A stretch of DNA of 64,000 nt from Streptomyces caniscabiei (GCF_014930365.1 NZ_JABXWI010000015.1:186001-250000), one strand, 5' to 3'. Shown: positions 32,080 to 40,525, counted from the first letter of the stretch. Notes: generated by a model from the letters alone, not told the origin. A program made the numbers and translations.

Positions 32080-33294
32080 ATGAGCAGCCCGACGACCGAC
32101 AGCCCCGCCCACTCGGCGAGCACCGCCAGCACGCTCATCACCAACATCGCTGCCCTGGTCACCAACGACCCCTCCCTCGGCGACAGATCCCCCCTCGGAC
32201 TGATCCAGGACGCGGCCGTCGTCATCGACGGTGAACGCATCGCGTGGACCGGTGATCAAAGCAAAGCACCCGCCACTGACAATCGGGTCGACGCCGGTGG
32301 GCGGGCGGTGATCCCGGGCTTCGTGGACTCCCACTCCCACCTCGTCTTCGCGGGCGACCGGACCGCCGAGTTCAACGCCCGCATGTCCGGCCGGGCCTAC
32401 AGCGCGGGCGGCATCCGTACGACCGTCGCCGCCACGCGCGCCGCCACCGACGAGGAACTGGAGGCCAACCTCACCCGTTACCTCCGCGAGGCCCTCGGCC
32501 AGGGCACCACCACCTTCGAGACGAAGTCGGGCTACGGCCTGACCGTCGAGGACGAGGCACGGGCGCTGCGCATCGCCGCCCGGCACACCGACGAGGTCAC
32601 CTACCTCGGCGCCCACATCGTCTCCCCGGACCACGCCGAGGACCCCGCCGCCTACGTCGCGCTCGTCACCGGCGAGATGCTCGACGCCTGCGCCCCGTAC
32701 GCCCGTTGGATCGACGTCTTCTGCGAGAAGGGCGCCTTCGACGGCGACCAGGCCCGAGCGATCCTCACGGCCGGCAAGGCGAGGGGCCTGCACCCTCGCA
32801 TCCACGCCAACCAGCTCTCCCACGGCCCCGGCGTCCAGCTCGCCGTGGAACTCGACGCGGCCAGCGCGGACCACTGCACCCACCTCACCGACGCCGACGT
32901 GGACGCACTGGCGAACAGCCGGACGGTCGCCACGCTGTTGCCCGGCGCCGAGTTCTCCACCCGCGCCGAGTGGCCGGACGCCCGCCGCCTCCTCGACGCG
33001 GGCGTCACCGTCGCCCTCTCCACGGACTGCAACCCCGGGTCGTCGTTCACCTCGTCCGTCCCGTTCTGCGTCGCGCTCGCCGTGCGGGACATGGGGATGA
33101 CGCCGGACGAGGCCGTCTGGTCGGCCACAGCCGGGGGCGCTCGGGCGCTCCGCCGCGACGACATCGGCCGTCTCACGCCGGGCGCGTACGCCGACCTCGC
33201 GCTGCTGGACGCGCCCAGCCACGTCCACCTCGCCTACCGGCCGGGCGTCCCCCTGGTCACGGGCGTGTGGCGCAGGGGCGTACGCGTGCGCTGA
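32080..33294 (+). CDS. hutI: Imidazolonepropionase
   Basis: A 404-residue amidohydrolase. ATG 32080 has AAGGA just upstream and matches the N-terminus I recall for Streptomyces homologues. ATG 31993, which overlaps the hutF stop, would add 29 residues. It opens the imidazolone ring to N-formimidoyl-L-glutamate. Features are the zinc motif FVDSHSHLVFAGDRTAEF, the substrate loop FETKSGYGLTVEDEARALR, LHPRIHANQLSHGPG, and STDCNPGSSFTSSV. It completes the operon hutU, M20 hydrolase, hutF, hutI. A hairpin follows the stop. hutH is not in the operon; the nearest ammonia-lyase homologue lies at 18704. Confidence 0.95.
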   Translation: MSSPTTDSPAHSASTASTLITNIAALVTNDPSLGDRSPLGLIQDAAVVIDGERIAWTGDQSKAPATDNRVDAGGRAVIPGFVDSHSHLVFAGDRTAEFNARMSGRAYSAGGIRTTVAATRAATDEELEANLTRYLREALGQGTTTFETKSGYGLTVEDEARALRIAARHTDEVTYLGAHIVSPDHAEDPAAYVALVTGEMLDACAPYARWIDVFCEKGAFDGDQARAILTAGKARGLHPRIHANQLSHGPGVQLAVELDAASADHCTHLTDADVDALANSRTVATLLPGAEFSTRAEWPDARRLLDAGVTVALSTDCNPGSSFTSSVPFCVALAVRDMGMTPDEAVWSATAGGARALRRDDIGRLTPGAYADLALLDAPSHVHLAYRPGVPLVTGVWRRGVRVR

Positions 33295-33344
33295 CCGCCG
33301 CCGGGCGCGGACCGGTGCCGGACAAGCGGCGGCGCCGGACAAAT

Positions 33345-33363
33345 GGCGGCGCCGGGCGCCGCC
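33345..33363. terminator. Bidirectional terminator after hutI
   Basis: GGCGGCGC (33345-33352), a CGG loop and GCGCCGCC (33356-33363) form a perfect 8-bp stem between two convergent genes. Confidence 0.6.
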
Positions 33364-33369
33364 CCGGCG

Positions 33370-35538
33370 TCAGTCGTGGACCGGCCCGGCGCCCGCGCGC
33401 CATCGCTGTCCGTCGCGTCCGGACGCCTCGGCGAAGGCGACGGAGCCGAGCGCGTCCGGGGTCACGGCGTACCCCGGCGCGACCGCCGGGCGGATCATCC
33501 CCCGGGAGTCGACGTCGAAGCGCAGGTTGTCACCGTTGTCCCCGTCGAGCGAGTCGCAGTCCCAGATGCCCACCCCGTCGTCGGTCGCCCCCCGGCTGTC
33601 CAGGCACAGGTCGGGATCGGCGAACGACTGGAGGGCGTCCCCGTGGGAGTCGACGCGCCAGCGCTGGGTGGCGCGCGAGGAGCAGGTGGCCGTGACGACG
33701 TCGGTGCCCTTCTCCAACTCGCCCCGGATGTCCAGGCACAGGCCCGACCCGACGTTCACCACCTGGGTGTAGGCCCCGTTCAGCGGAGGCCCGTACGGCA
33801 GCGACGGCTTCGGCGGACCCGGCGTCGACGGACTCGGGCTCTTCGGCGGCTCCTCCTTCCGCGGCGGTTTCGAGGGGCTCGCGGTCTCGGAGGGGGTCGG
33901 GGACGGCGTCGGGCTCGGCGGGACGGTCGGGGTCGCCGCACCCGAGGGAGGGGCGGCGGGCGTACCGCCGGAGCCCGCCTCGTCGTCGGACGACGACCCG
34001 ACCGAGCCTGAGAACACCAGGAACGCCAACAGCGGCGCCAACGCCACGCCCAGCGCCACCGAGGTCAGCGCGAGCCGACGGGACGACGACCACTTGGCCC
34101 CCGACGTCGAGGCCTCGCCCTCCCCGCCGGCCGCGGCCCCGGCCCCGGCCCTGCGCGCCGACCGGGTCCGGCCCACCGACCGGACCCCGGCCTCGGCCGG
34201 TCCCGCCGCCCCGGCACCGACCCCCGCCGCGATCCCGAGCCCTGGCCCCTCACCACTCCGGTCACCGAAGCCGGGACCCTCCCATGGCTCCGCCCCGGCC
34301 GGCGCACGGGCCCGGTCATCGGCGCCGGACCCCGGCCACGCCTCCGCCCCGGCTCCCGTGTCGATGCGTGCGCCCGGGCCCGCGCCGGCGCCAGGCGCGG
34401 CCCACGCCTCCGCCCCGCCCGAGGAACCCCCCGGGCTCTCCGCGCCCGCGCCGCTCGCCGCGCGCTCCGCACCCCCGGCGTCGGAGCCGCTCCCCGCACC
34501 CTCGCCGCCGCCTCCAGGCCCGGATCCGAACCCGAACCCGGCCCCGAACGCGGCTCCGGATCCGGCCCCGAACCCGGAGCCCTCCCCCGCCCAGTCCTCA
34601 GAAGCAGAAGCAGAAGCAGCCGCTGCCGCAGCCGTACCGTCCCATGCCCCCGTGCCGCCCTCGGCCCGCAGGCCCGTCGCGCTCCGCGTGTACGCCGTGC
34701 CGCCCCACGGGAGGAGCCCCTCCGCGAGGGTCGCGCGCGGGCTGTCGCGCAGGGCGCGCAACTCCTCGTACGCGCCGGTGCAGTGCGGGCAGTGCTCCAT
34801 GTGGGCCCGCAGATCGGTGCTGTGGCGAGGTGTGTCCGGCCGTACGGACTCCTCGATCAGCCGGCGGAAGTCCTGGCAGCGCGGGTCGTCGGAGGCGGCC
34901 AGGCGCACCCGCAGACAGGCCTGGCGCAGGGCGTGGAGCGCGGACTCCCGCTTGTAGGTCACGTCGTCGGGCGTGAGGCCGAGGAGCACGGCCGTACGGT
35001 CGTCGGGCTCGTCCTCCACGATGCCGTACCAGATGAGCCCCTGTGGCCGGGGCGGCAGCAGTTCGAACGCCGCGAGCAGGGGCGGGACGCGGCCGCCGGG
35101 GCCCGCCGTGTCCAGCACGACCCGCAGGGCGGGGGCGAGTCCGGTCGCGCCGCCGCCCGTGGCCCAGCCGCCGGCGACCCGCGCGGTCAGCAGGAGCAGC
35201 CGATGGCGCCAGGGGACGGTCGCCTCGACCCCGCGCGCCGTCTCCTTGGTGGCGACGGTGAACGCCTGCGTCGCCAGCTCCCGCGCCGCGGACTCGCTCG
35301 CGGCGCAGAGCCGGGCGTAGGCGAGGACCGACGGGTGGTGGCGCTCGCGCAGTTCGCGCAGGGCCGTGTACGCGGTCGGTGAGTCGGACCGTAACAGCGC
35401 GGTGAGCCGGGAGTCCGACGCGTTCGCGTGCCGGTGTTCGGACCCGTCGTCGGGGCGTGCGCTGGGCGCACCTGTGTCCCGGTGGTGGTCCTCATGGCCG
35501 TTGTCGCCGCCGGGGCGCTCGTCTCGAGCCCGAGCCAT
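33370..35538 (-). CDS. Membrane protein fusing a sigma-like domain, zinc-finger anti-sigma motif and extracellular ricin lectin; contains a TTA codon
   Basis: A 722-residue protein from ATG 35538 (AGGAGG 7 bases upstream). Residues 45-130 resemble sigma region 2 (LTALLRSDSPTAYTALREL, HHPSVLAYARL). Residues 150-215 look like sigma region 4, and 240-260 hold the zinc-finger anti-sigma pattern His246-x3-Cys250-x2-Cys253. A Gly/Ala/Pro-rich linker (265-485) leads to one membrane helix (about 489-511), a Pro/Ser-rich stalk, and a ricin-type beta-trefoil lectin (588-716, with QRWRVDSHGD and the final QRWRAG). Codon 49 (35394-35392) is TTA, the only in-frame TTA I found in the window, so translation should need bldA tRNA. 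It lies beside a SigB-type sigma gene. The ligand and target are unknown. Confidence 0.85.
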   Translation of the reverse strand: MARARDERPGGDNGHEDHHRDTGAPSARPDDGSEHRHANASDSRLTALLRSDSPTAYTALRELRERHHPSVLAYARLCAASESAARELATQAFTVATKETARGVEATVPWRHRLLLLTARVAGGWATGGGATGLAPALRVVLDTAGPGGRVPPLLAAFELLPPRPQGLIWYGIVEDEPDDRTAVLLGLTPDDVTYKRESALHALRQACLRVRLAASDDPRCQDFRRLIEESVRPDTPRHSTDLRAHMEHCPHCTGAYEELRALRDSPRATLAEGLLPWGGTAYTRSATGLRAEGGTGAWDGTAAAAAASASASEDWAGEGSGFGAGSGAAFGAGFGFGSGPGGGGEGAGSGSDAGGAERAASGAGAESPGGSSGGAEAWAAPGAGAGPGARIDTGAGAEAWPGSGADDRARAPAGAEPWEGPGFGDRSGEGPGLGIAAGVGAGAAGPAEAGVRSVGRTRSARRAGAGAAAGGEGEASTSGAKWSSSRRLALTSVALGVALAPLLAFLVFSGSVGSSSDDEAGSGGTPAAPPSGAATPTVPPSPTPSPTPSETASPSKPPRKEEPPKSPSPSTPGPPKPSLPYGPPLNGAYTQVVNVGSGLCLDIRGELEKGTDVVTATCSSRATQRWRVDSHGDALQSFADPDLCLDSRGATDDGVGIWDCDSLDGDNGDNLRFDVDSRGMIRPAVAPGYAVTPDALGSVAFAEASGRDGQRWRAGAGPVHD

Positions 35539-35760
35539 CCTCGTGCCTCCTCGCACCCCCGTGTCCGCCCGTCGGCTTCTGGCATACCGAACAGTCTGGC
35601 GCGTGACCATAGTGGCGGAAGGTGAACCAGGGGGAAGGGGTTTCTTGCGGTAAGGGGGTGAGGGGGAGTGAGACAGGGGTGGGCCGGGCGCAGTTCGGCC
35701 GGATACGTCGGGAGTGTCGCCACTCCCGTCGCACCCGGCCGACTCGAATTCTTCGCACGT

Positions 35761-35821
35761 CCGTCACCGACTCCGTCCCCAGGACCGTCGTCGGCCGTCA
35801 CCGACTCCGCCACCAGGACCG
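35761..35821. repeat. Two imperfect 27-bp direct repeats
   Basis: Copies at 35761-35787 and 35795-35821 begin CCGTCACCGACTCCG and differ at two positions, spaced 34 bases apart, in the gap downstream of the sigma factor gene. No function is apparent. Confidence 0.7.
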
Positions 35822-35835
35822 GCGCCGGCGCACGC

Positions 35836-36738
35836 TCACTCCTCCAGGGTCAGGCCCTTGCGCAGGCGCACCAGCGTGCGGGACAGCAGACGGGAGACAT
35901 GCATCTGGGAGATGCCCAGTTCGTCCCCGATCTCGGACTGCGTCATGCCGGCCACGAACCGCAGCGAAAGGATCTTCCGGTCGCGCGGCGGCAGTTCGGC
36001 GATCAGCGGCTTCAGGGACTCGACGTACTCGATGCCTTCGAGGCCGTGGTCCTCGTAGCCGATCCGGTCCGCCAGGGCGCCCTCGGAGTCGTCCTCCTCG
36101 GGCTGGGCGTCCAGCGACGAGGCGGTGTACGCGTTCGACGCCGCCATGCCTTCGACGACCTCGTCGTTCGTCAGCCCGAGGCGCTCCGCCAGCTCTCCCA
36201 CCGTCGGAGCGCGATCGAGCTTCTGAGCGAGCTCGTCACCGGCCTTGGCCAGGTCGAGACGGAGCTCCTGGAGTCTGCGCGGCACGCGCACGGACCAGCT
36301 CGTGTCGCGGAAGAAACGCTTGATCTCGCCGACGATGGTCGGCATCGCGAACGTGGGGAACTCGACGCCCCTGCTCAGTTCGAAACGGTCGATCGCCTTG
36401 ATGAGGCCGATGGTGCCGACCTGGATGATGTCCTCCATGGGTTCGCTGCGGGAGCGGAACCGGGAGGCGGCGAACTTCACCAGAGCCAGGTTGAGTTCGA
36501 CCAGGGTGTTGCGGACGTACGAGTATTCGTACGTGCCTTCCTCAAGGGATTCGAGCCGCTCGAAGAGGGTCTTGGACAGGGCTCGCGCGTCCACCGGTCC
36601 CACCTCGTCGTACGGGGGGATCTCCGGGAGGTCGGCGAGTGCGTCGCCCGGATTGTGGGCGAGGTCGTCCTGCGTCTCTTCCGGGGCGGATGCCGACGTC
36701 GCCCTCTGGGTATGCGATTCGTCGAGCCGGGGTGACAT
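35836..36738 (-). CDS. SigB/SigF-family RNA polymerase sigma factor (SigI-like)
   Basis: A 300-residue group 3 sigma factor. ATG 36738 has GGAGG 5 bases upstream; in-frame ATGs at 36750 and 36762 lack this. An acidic N-terminus (1-45) precedes region 2 (LVKFAASRFRSRSEPMEDIIQVGTIGL then IKAIDRFELSRGVEFPTFAMPTIVGEIKRFFRD). Region 3 is RLGLTNDEVVEGMAASNAYTA, and region 4 is LSLRFVAGMTQSEIGDELGISQMHVSRLLSR. It is the SPO/stress subfamily controlled by partner switching. The divergent STAS gene and the RsbW-like gene downstream of it supply the matching anti-anti-sigma and anti-sigma. By recalled S. coelicolor gene order it is probably the SigI orthologue. Confidence 0.92.
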   Translation of the reverse strand: MSPRLDESHTQRATSASAPEETQDDLAHNPGDALADLPEIPPYDEVGPVDARALSKTLFERLESLEEGTYEYSYVRNTLVELNLALVKFAASRFRSRSEPMEDIIQVGTIGLIKAIDRFELSRGVEFPTFAMPTIVGEIKRFFRDTSWSVRVPRRLQELRLDLAKAGDELAQKLDRAPTVGELAERLGLTNDEVVEGMAASNAYTASSLDAQPEEDDSEGALADRIGYEDHGLEGIEYVESLKPLIAELPPRDRKILSLRFVAGMTQSEIGDELGISQMHVSRLLSRTLVRLRKGLTLEE

Positions 36739-36839
36739 GATGTCCTCCATCGTTCTCGGCATATGGCCGCCGATGCCAATACGTGCACTGCGGTGTGCGG
36801 CGCCTCCAAAGCCGGCCGTGTCGATTGGTGTCAGTACTA

Positions 36840-36869
36840 GCCCTACCCGGTTTCCCGAGGTCGTCGCAA
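36840..36869 (-). promoter_or_regulatory. Candidate promoter of the sigma factor gene
   Basis: On the minus strand TTGCGA (36869-36864) and TAGGGC (36845-36840) are 18 bases apart, near the housekeeping consensus, giving a leader of roughly 95 bases. The last -10 base is not the usual T. Confidence 0.35.
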
Positions 36870-36985
36870 GTGCCTCCTGTGGCGAAATGTCCCTTTGTGG
36901 GCGATTGTTCAGGTGTCGGGGAGTGTGGAGAAGGCGTAGTGTTCGAGGGCGAGTCAGCAGTCACGACGGTCGGGAGAGAGACGGC

Positions 36986-37354
36986 ATGGACCGTGGGACG
37001 GTCGGCAGCGCACAGTCGGGCCGACTACGGGTCGAGGTGCGGGAAGAGGGCCTCAGTGCCGTCGTGACCCCGGCGGGTGAGCTCGATCACCACACCGCCG
37101 ATCTGTTGCGTGAGCCACTCGAGAGCTGCCTGGACAAGGGGTTCACACGTCTGGTGGTGGACTGCTCACGCCTGGAGTTCTGCGACTCCACCGGGCTCAA
37201 CGTCCTGCTGGGCGTGCGGCTCAGGGCGGAGTCGGCGGGCGGCGGCGTCCATCTGGCGGGAATGCTCCCGGCGGTGGCGCGGGTCTTCGAGATCACCGGG
37301 GCGGACGCGGTGTTCACCGTCCACGACACCCTCGAGGCCGCCTTGGGCGACTAG
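36986..37354 (+). CDS. STAS-domain anti-sigma factor antagonist
   Basis: A 122-residue RsbV/BldG-type protein starting at ATG 36986 with GGGAGAG upstream. The STAS fold is complete: LRVEVREEGLSAVVTPAGELDHHTADLLREPL, then RLVVDCSRLEFCDSTGLNVLLG. The phosphorylatable Ser is in CDSTGLN. When unphosphorylated such proteins bind the RsbW-type anti-sigma kinase and release the sigma factor. It is divergent from the sigma gene and followed by a kinase-fold gene 420 bases later, so all three form a likely partner-switching set. Confidence 0.92.
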   Translation: MDRGTVGSAQSGRLRVEVREEGLSAVVTPAGELDHHTADLLREPLESCLDKGFTRLVVDCSRLEFCDSTGLNVLLGVRLRAESAGGGVHLAGMLPAVARVFEITGADAVFTVHDTLEAALGD

Positions 37355-37774
37355 CGCCGCGGCCGGCCCGCCCGTGACCTCCGTCACGAGCCCGGTCGCC
37401 CGGCTCGGTCGGCGGCAGGTCGACGGAGGTGGGTCGGCGGGTCGATGGCGGCGGGCCGGTGGCGTCGGCCGGTCGCACGTCCTGGCGAGCCCCAGGTGTG
37501 GCACCCCGCCCTTCGGGTTATTCGCGTCACAGGTTCTGTGCCGAAAACATGGGTGTTCTGACGGTTCGCTCGGGCAGGAGACATCCTGAACGTGTGGGTG
37601 GTGACCCGGATACGACCGGGTCCCGGCCCGGCGGCCCGGCAGTACGGCGAGGCGTGACGGAATACGGATGGCGCAACGGATGACAGCAGAGAACGGCATG
37701 CACCGCGGGCCCTCGTCCCGCACCCTTGACAAGTCCTGAATCGTGAACTGGTGAATCGGTGAGGTGAAGCGCTG
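37355..37774. other. Intergenic region between the STAS and anti-sigma genes
   Basis: 420 bases without a supportable gene. A SigB-like promoter pattern lies at 37532-37556 and would give a leader of about 200 bases for the anti-sigma gene. Confidence 0.4.
37532..37556 (+). promoter_or_regulatory. Candidate SigB-type promoter
   Basis: GGTT (37532-37535), a 15-base spacer and GGGTGT (37551-37556) resemble the stress-sigma pattern GNNT-N14-16-GGGTA with one mismatch. If real, it would let the neighbouring sigma factor control its own regulator. Confidence 0.35.
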
Positions 37775-38290
37775 ATGAGCACCACCCGGCCTTTCTCGCC
37801 GGGCGACCGCGGCCCGGAACCGGGTGCCGGCGGCGCTTCCGGGGTGCCGGGCGGAGACCCGCCCGAGGCTCCCGCCGCGAGCCGTCTCCCCCGTCGACTC
37901 GGCTTCGAGGGCGAGAGCGGGGTGGTGCCGCTGGCCCGTGACTTCACCCGCCAGGCGTTGTACGCGTGGGGGTGGCTGCCGGCCGCGACCGCGGACCAGC
38001 GGGCCGCGGCCGAGGATGTGCTGCTGGTGGTCTCCGAGCTGGTCACCAACGCCTGCCTGCACGCCGGGGGCCCGGCCGAGCTGCGCATCGGCTGCGACAA
38101 CAAGGTGCTGCGCATCGAGGTGGCCGACCGGGGCACGGGCAGCCCGGCGCCACGTACTCCGCACCGAGCCGGACGGCCGGGCGGACACGGGATGTTCATC
38201 GTCCAGCGGCTCTGCCTGGACTGGGGGGTCGTACGGGCTCCCGGGGAGTCCGGAAAGACGGTGTGGGCCGAGCTGGGGGCGCCCGCGTAG
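37775..38290 (+). CDS. RsbW-like anti-sigma factor, HATPase_c serine kinase fold
   Basis: A 171-residue protein starting at ATG 37775 with GAGGTGAAG upstream. The first 40 residues are Pro/Gly-rich. The GHKL ATPase motifs follow: N-box VLLVVSELVTNACLHAGG (Glu and Asn), G1 box VADRGTGSPAP, G2-like GRPGGHGMFIVQRLC, and the C-terminal GKTVWAEL. Such proteins hold a sigma factor inactive and phosphorylate the STAS antagonist. The sigma gene at 35836 and the STAS gene at 36986 are the natural partners. Confidence 0.88.
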   Translation: MSTTRPFSPGDRGPEPGAGGASGVPGGDPPEAPAASRLPRRLGFEGESGVVPLARDFTRQALYAWGWLPAATADQRAAAEDVLLVVSELVTNACLHAGGPAELRIGCDNKVLRIEVADRGTGSPAPRTPHRAGRPGGHGMFIVQRLCLDWGVVRAPGESGKTVWAELGAPA

Positions 38291-38647
38291 CGGCCCCGCG
38301 CCGGGCGCGGGGGCACGAACCGGTGGGCCGAACTGCCCACCGCCGTCGCACCGTCCACCGCCTCGCGCGCCGCCGTCGCACCGTCCACCGCCGTCGCGCA
38401 CCGTGCACCACCGTCGCACTGTTCGCCGCCCGTCGGTGCGCCGGGCGGGCGCCTTCACCCGACCCGCGCTTGCCGGTGGCTGTGGCTTCGCCCGCGCTCG
38501 TGGTGGCTTCCTCCCTGCCCGCCGTGGCGTCGCCCGCCCTCGCCGTGGCGTCGCCCGGCTCATCGACACACATCCGACACTTGCGCGTGTCTTCCTTCTC
38601 CAAGGGCCCCGGCGTACCTTGAGCCGCCGATCTGATGTTCCGTCAGA
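38291..38647. repeat. Intergenic region with degenerate short tandem repeats
   Basis: Between 38335 and 38420 the motif CACCGTCCACCGCCGTCG recurs in imperfect copies, and near 38515-38560 GCCGTGGCGTCGCCCG occurs twice. Open frames crossing this region are low-complexity and are not credible genes. The region may include the end of the anti-sigma transcript and the promoter of the LPQTG gene. Confidence 0.6.
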
Positions 38648-39385
38648 ATGTGGGGTGCCGAGGTGTCGTACCGGACGTACCAGAAACGAACCGCCGTGCT
38701 CGCGTCCCTCGCGGCCCTGGCCGGCTCGGCGGTGCTGATGGCCGCCCCGGTGGCTCATGCCGAGGTCGTGGACGTCGAGTACAACTGCAAGACGCCGATC
38801 GGGGACAAGTCCGCGGTGTCGCCGATCGACATCAAGGGAGTCGAGAGCGGCGACGGCTACAAGATCACCATGTCGTGGCAGAAGGGTGTCTCGTCCAGCC
38901 CGGTCGAGCTGGGCAAGGGCGCGATGACGCCCAGCGCCACGATCGCACTGGGCGGGGCCGACAGCGGCACGCTCACGGTGACGGGGCCGGCCAACGAGGA
39001 GGCGCTCCCGGCCAACACCCCGATCAAGATCAACGACCTGAGCGGCACGTACACCCCGAAGAAGACCGGCAAGGTCGAGTTCACCGCGGGGGTCCTGACC
39101 ATCAAGGCCCTCGGCACGGTGACCACCTGCACCCCGGGCAACGATCCCGCGCCGTCGCTGACTCTCGACGTCACCGCCGGGGGCGGCTCGGGCGGCGGGT
39201 CCGACACCGGTGGCTCGGGCGGGTCGAACGCGTCGGGCGGTACGGGAGGTTCGGGTGGCGAGCTGCCGCAGACCGGCCCCCTGGACTCGGCGGTCGCGCT
39301 CGGCACACTCGGCGGCACGGTGCTGCTCGCGGGCACGGCGGGGGTGCTGTGGGTGACGCGCAGGAACCAGGCGGTACGTCGCTGA
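38648..39385 (+). CDS. Secreted cell-wall protein with LPQTG sorting signal
   Basis: A 245-residue protein from ATG 38648 (GTG 38663 is an alternative start). A signal peptide ends near residue 38 (APVAHA). The mature part (40-175) is strand-rich with two Cys (EYNCKTP and TTCTPGN), probably a disulfide. It is followed by a Gly/Ser-rich linker. The sorting signal is complete: LPQTG at 206-210, a hydrophobic helix, and a basic tail (TRRNQAVRR). A sortase should attach it to peptidoglycan. No sortase gene is nearby. The next gene starts 14 bases later and encodes another exported protein, so the two probably act together. Confidence 0.85.
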   Translation: MWGAEVSYRTYQKRTAVLASLAALAGSAVLMAAPVAHAEVVDVEYNCKTPIGDKSAVSPIDIKGVESGDGYKITMSWQKGVSSSPVELGKGAMTPSATIALGGADSGTLTVTGPANEEALPANTPIKINDLSGTYTPKKTGKVEFTAGVLTIKALGTVTTCTPGNDPAPSLTLDVTAGGGSGGGSDTGGSGGSNASGGTGGSGGELPQTGPLDSAVALGTLGGTVLLAGTAGVLWVTRRNQAVRR

Positions 39386-39398
39386 ACGGGAGCCGGAC

Positions 39399-40517
39399 GT
39401 GATCAGTGGGCGGACCCCGGCGTCGTACACCACCAGGGTGCTCACCCTGGTGGTGCTCACCCTTGCCCTGGCGCTCCCGGCGCTCCCGGCGCCCCTCGCG
39501 AACGCGGCCACGCCGACCGTGAAGCTGTCGAAGTCGGAGGCGGGGACCGGTGGTTCGGTCACCGTGACCGGGAGCGGCTGGCGGCCTGAGGCGATCCTGA
39601 TGGTGCTGATCTGCGGCCGGTCGACGCCGTCGGGCGGTGTGCCCGGGGGCACCGACTCCTGCGCCAACGCCGACGGACGGGCCGTGACCGCCGACGACAA
39701 GGGCGCGTTCCGCCGGGAGTTGCCGGTTGCGGAGCCCCCGGTGCCGTGCCCGTGCGTCGTGCACGTCTCCACCATCACCGGCCCGGAGGCCGAGGCCGAC
39801 GTGGCGTTCCGGGTCGCCGGGCACTCCGTCGAGCCGCTGCCGCGGGAGGTGACCGGCGGGCGCCTGTCGCTCCTGACGGACAGTCGACTGACGGGCTCCA
39901 GCGGGCTGTTGACCTGGTTCGGGGCGCCACCCGCCCGTGAACTGGTCCTCACCGTGGGCAACGTCGGCACCTCCCCGGTGAAGGACCCGGTCTTCCAGGT
40001 CGGCACCTCCCACGGGGTGTTCGCGCCACGCTGGGAGGAGCAGCGGTGGCGTGGCACGGTCCCGCCGGGCGGCGAGGCCCGCGTCACCCTGCCCGTCGAA
40101 CTCGCGGCCGGGGCCCACGGCGACTACACCGTCTCCCTCACCTACGGCGGCAAGGTCCTCGCCGAGCAGCCGTGGAGCGTGGGCCGCCCCTGGGGCGTCA
40201 CCCTCTTCTGGCTGATGCTCTGCCTCGTCGTGCCCGCCGCGCTGTTCCGGATCGGCATGGCGGTGGTGGACCGCGTACGGCCCGGGCGCGAGGCTCCCGA
40301 GCGCGGAGGCCGGAGGCGACGCGTCGTGTCCCTCCCCGCCTGGCTCCCCCGGCCACCCCCGTCGACCGCGGCCCACGCCCATCCCCGCACCCCGTCCCCG
40401 CCCCGCACACCCTCGACCCTGCCGTGGTTCACACCGGACTTGGACTCGGACACGGATACGGAGGCGGACGCGGGCACATCAGCCGGAGGGGCGCGGTCAC
40501 GCCGTACGGGCATGTGA
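39399..40517 (+). CDS. Exported membrane-anchored protein, partner of the LPQTG protein
   Basis: A 372-residue protein starting at GTG 39399 with GGGAGCCGGAC upstream. The signal peptide (about 1-36, LTLVVLTLALALPALPAPLANA) is followed by an immunoglobulin-like domain beginning ATPTVKLSKSEAGTGGSVTVTGSGWRP, as in neocarzinostatin-like or surface Ig folds, with Cys pairs (ICGRS, DSCANA, CPC). A second strand-rich domain (about 150-262) precedes a membrane helix near 265-287 (FWLMLCLVVPAALFRIGMAVV) and a long Pro/Arg-rich cytoplasmic tail. It is likely co-transcribed with the LPQTG gene. The function is unknown. Confidence 0.78.
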   Translation: MISGRTPASYTTRVLTLVVLTLALALPALPAPLANAATPTVKLSKSEAGTGGSVTVTGSGWRPEAILMVLICGRSTPSGGVPGGTDSCANADGRAVTADDKGAFRRELPVAEPPVPCPCVVHVSTITGPEAEADVAFRVAGHSVEPLPREVTGGRLSLLTDSRLTGSSGLLTWFGAPPARELVLTVGNVGTSPVKDPVFQVGTSHGVFAPRWEEQRWRGTVPPGGEARVTLPVELAAGAHGDYTVSLTYGGKVLAEQPWSVGRPWGVTLFWLMLCLVVPAALFRIGMAVVDRVRPGREAPERGGRRRRVVSLPAWLPRPPPSTAAHAHPRTPSPPRTPSTLPWFTPDLDSDTDTEADAGTSAGGARSRRTGM

Positions 40518-40525
40518 AGCGCGCG

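Noticed and set aside
36780..36985. SigB-type autoregulatory promoter for the STAS gene
   Set aside because: A GGGTA core is present on the minus strand near 36846 but no matching upstream element at 14-16 bases; a housekeeping-type pattern fits better.
38196..38603. A 135-codon minus-strand frame over tandem repeats
   Set aside because: The product is low-complexity Arg/Ala/Thr, overlaps the anti-sigma gene end, and has no ribosome site I trust.
37166..40087. A 973-codon minus-strand open frame
   Set aside because: It is antisense to the STAS, anti-sigma, LPQTG and Ig-like genes, all of which have clear domains on the plus strand.
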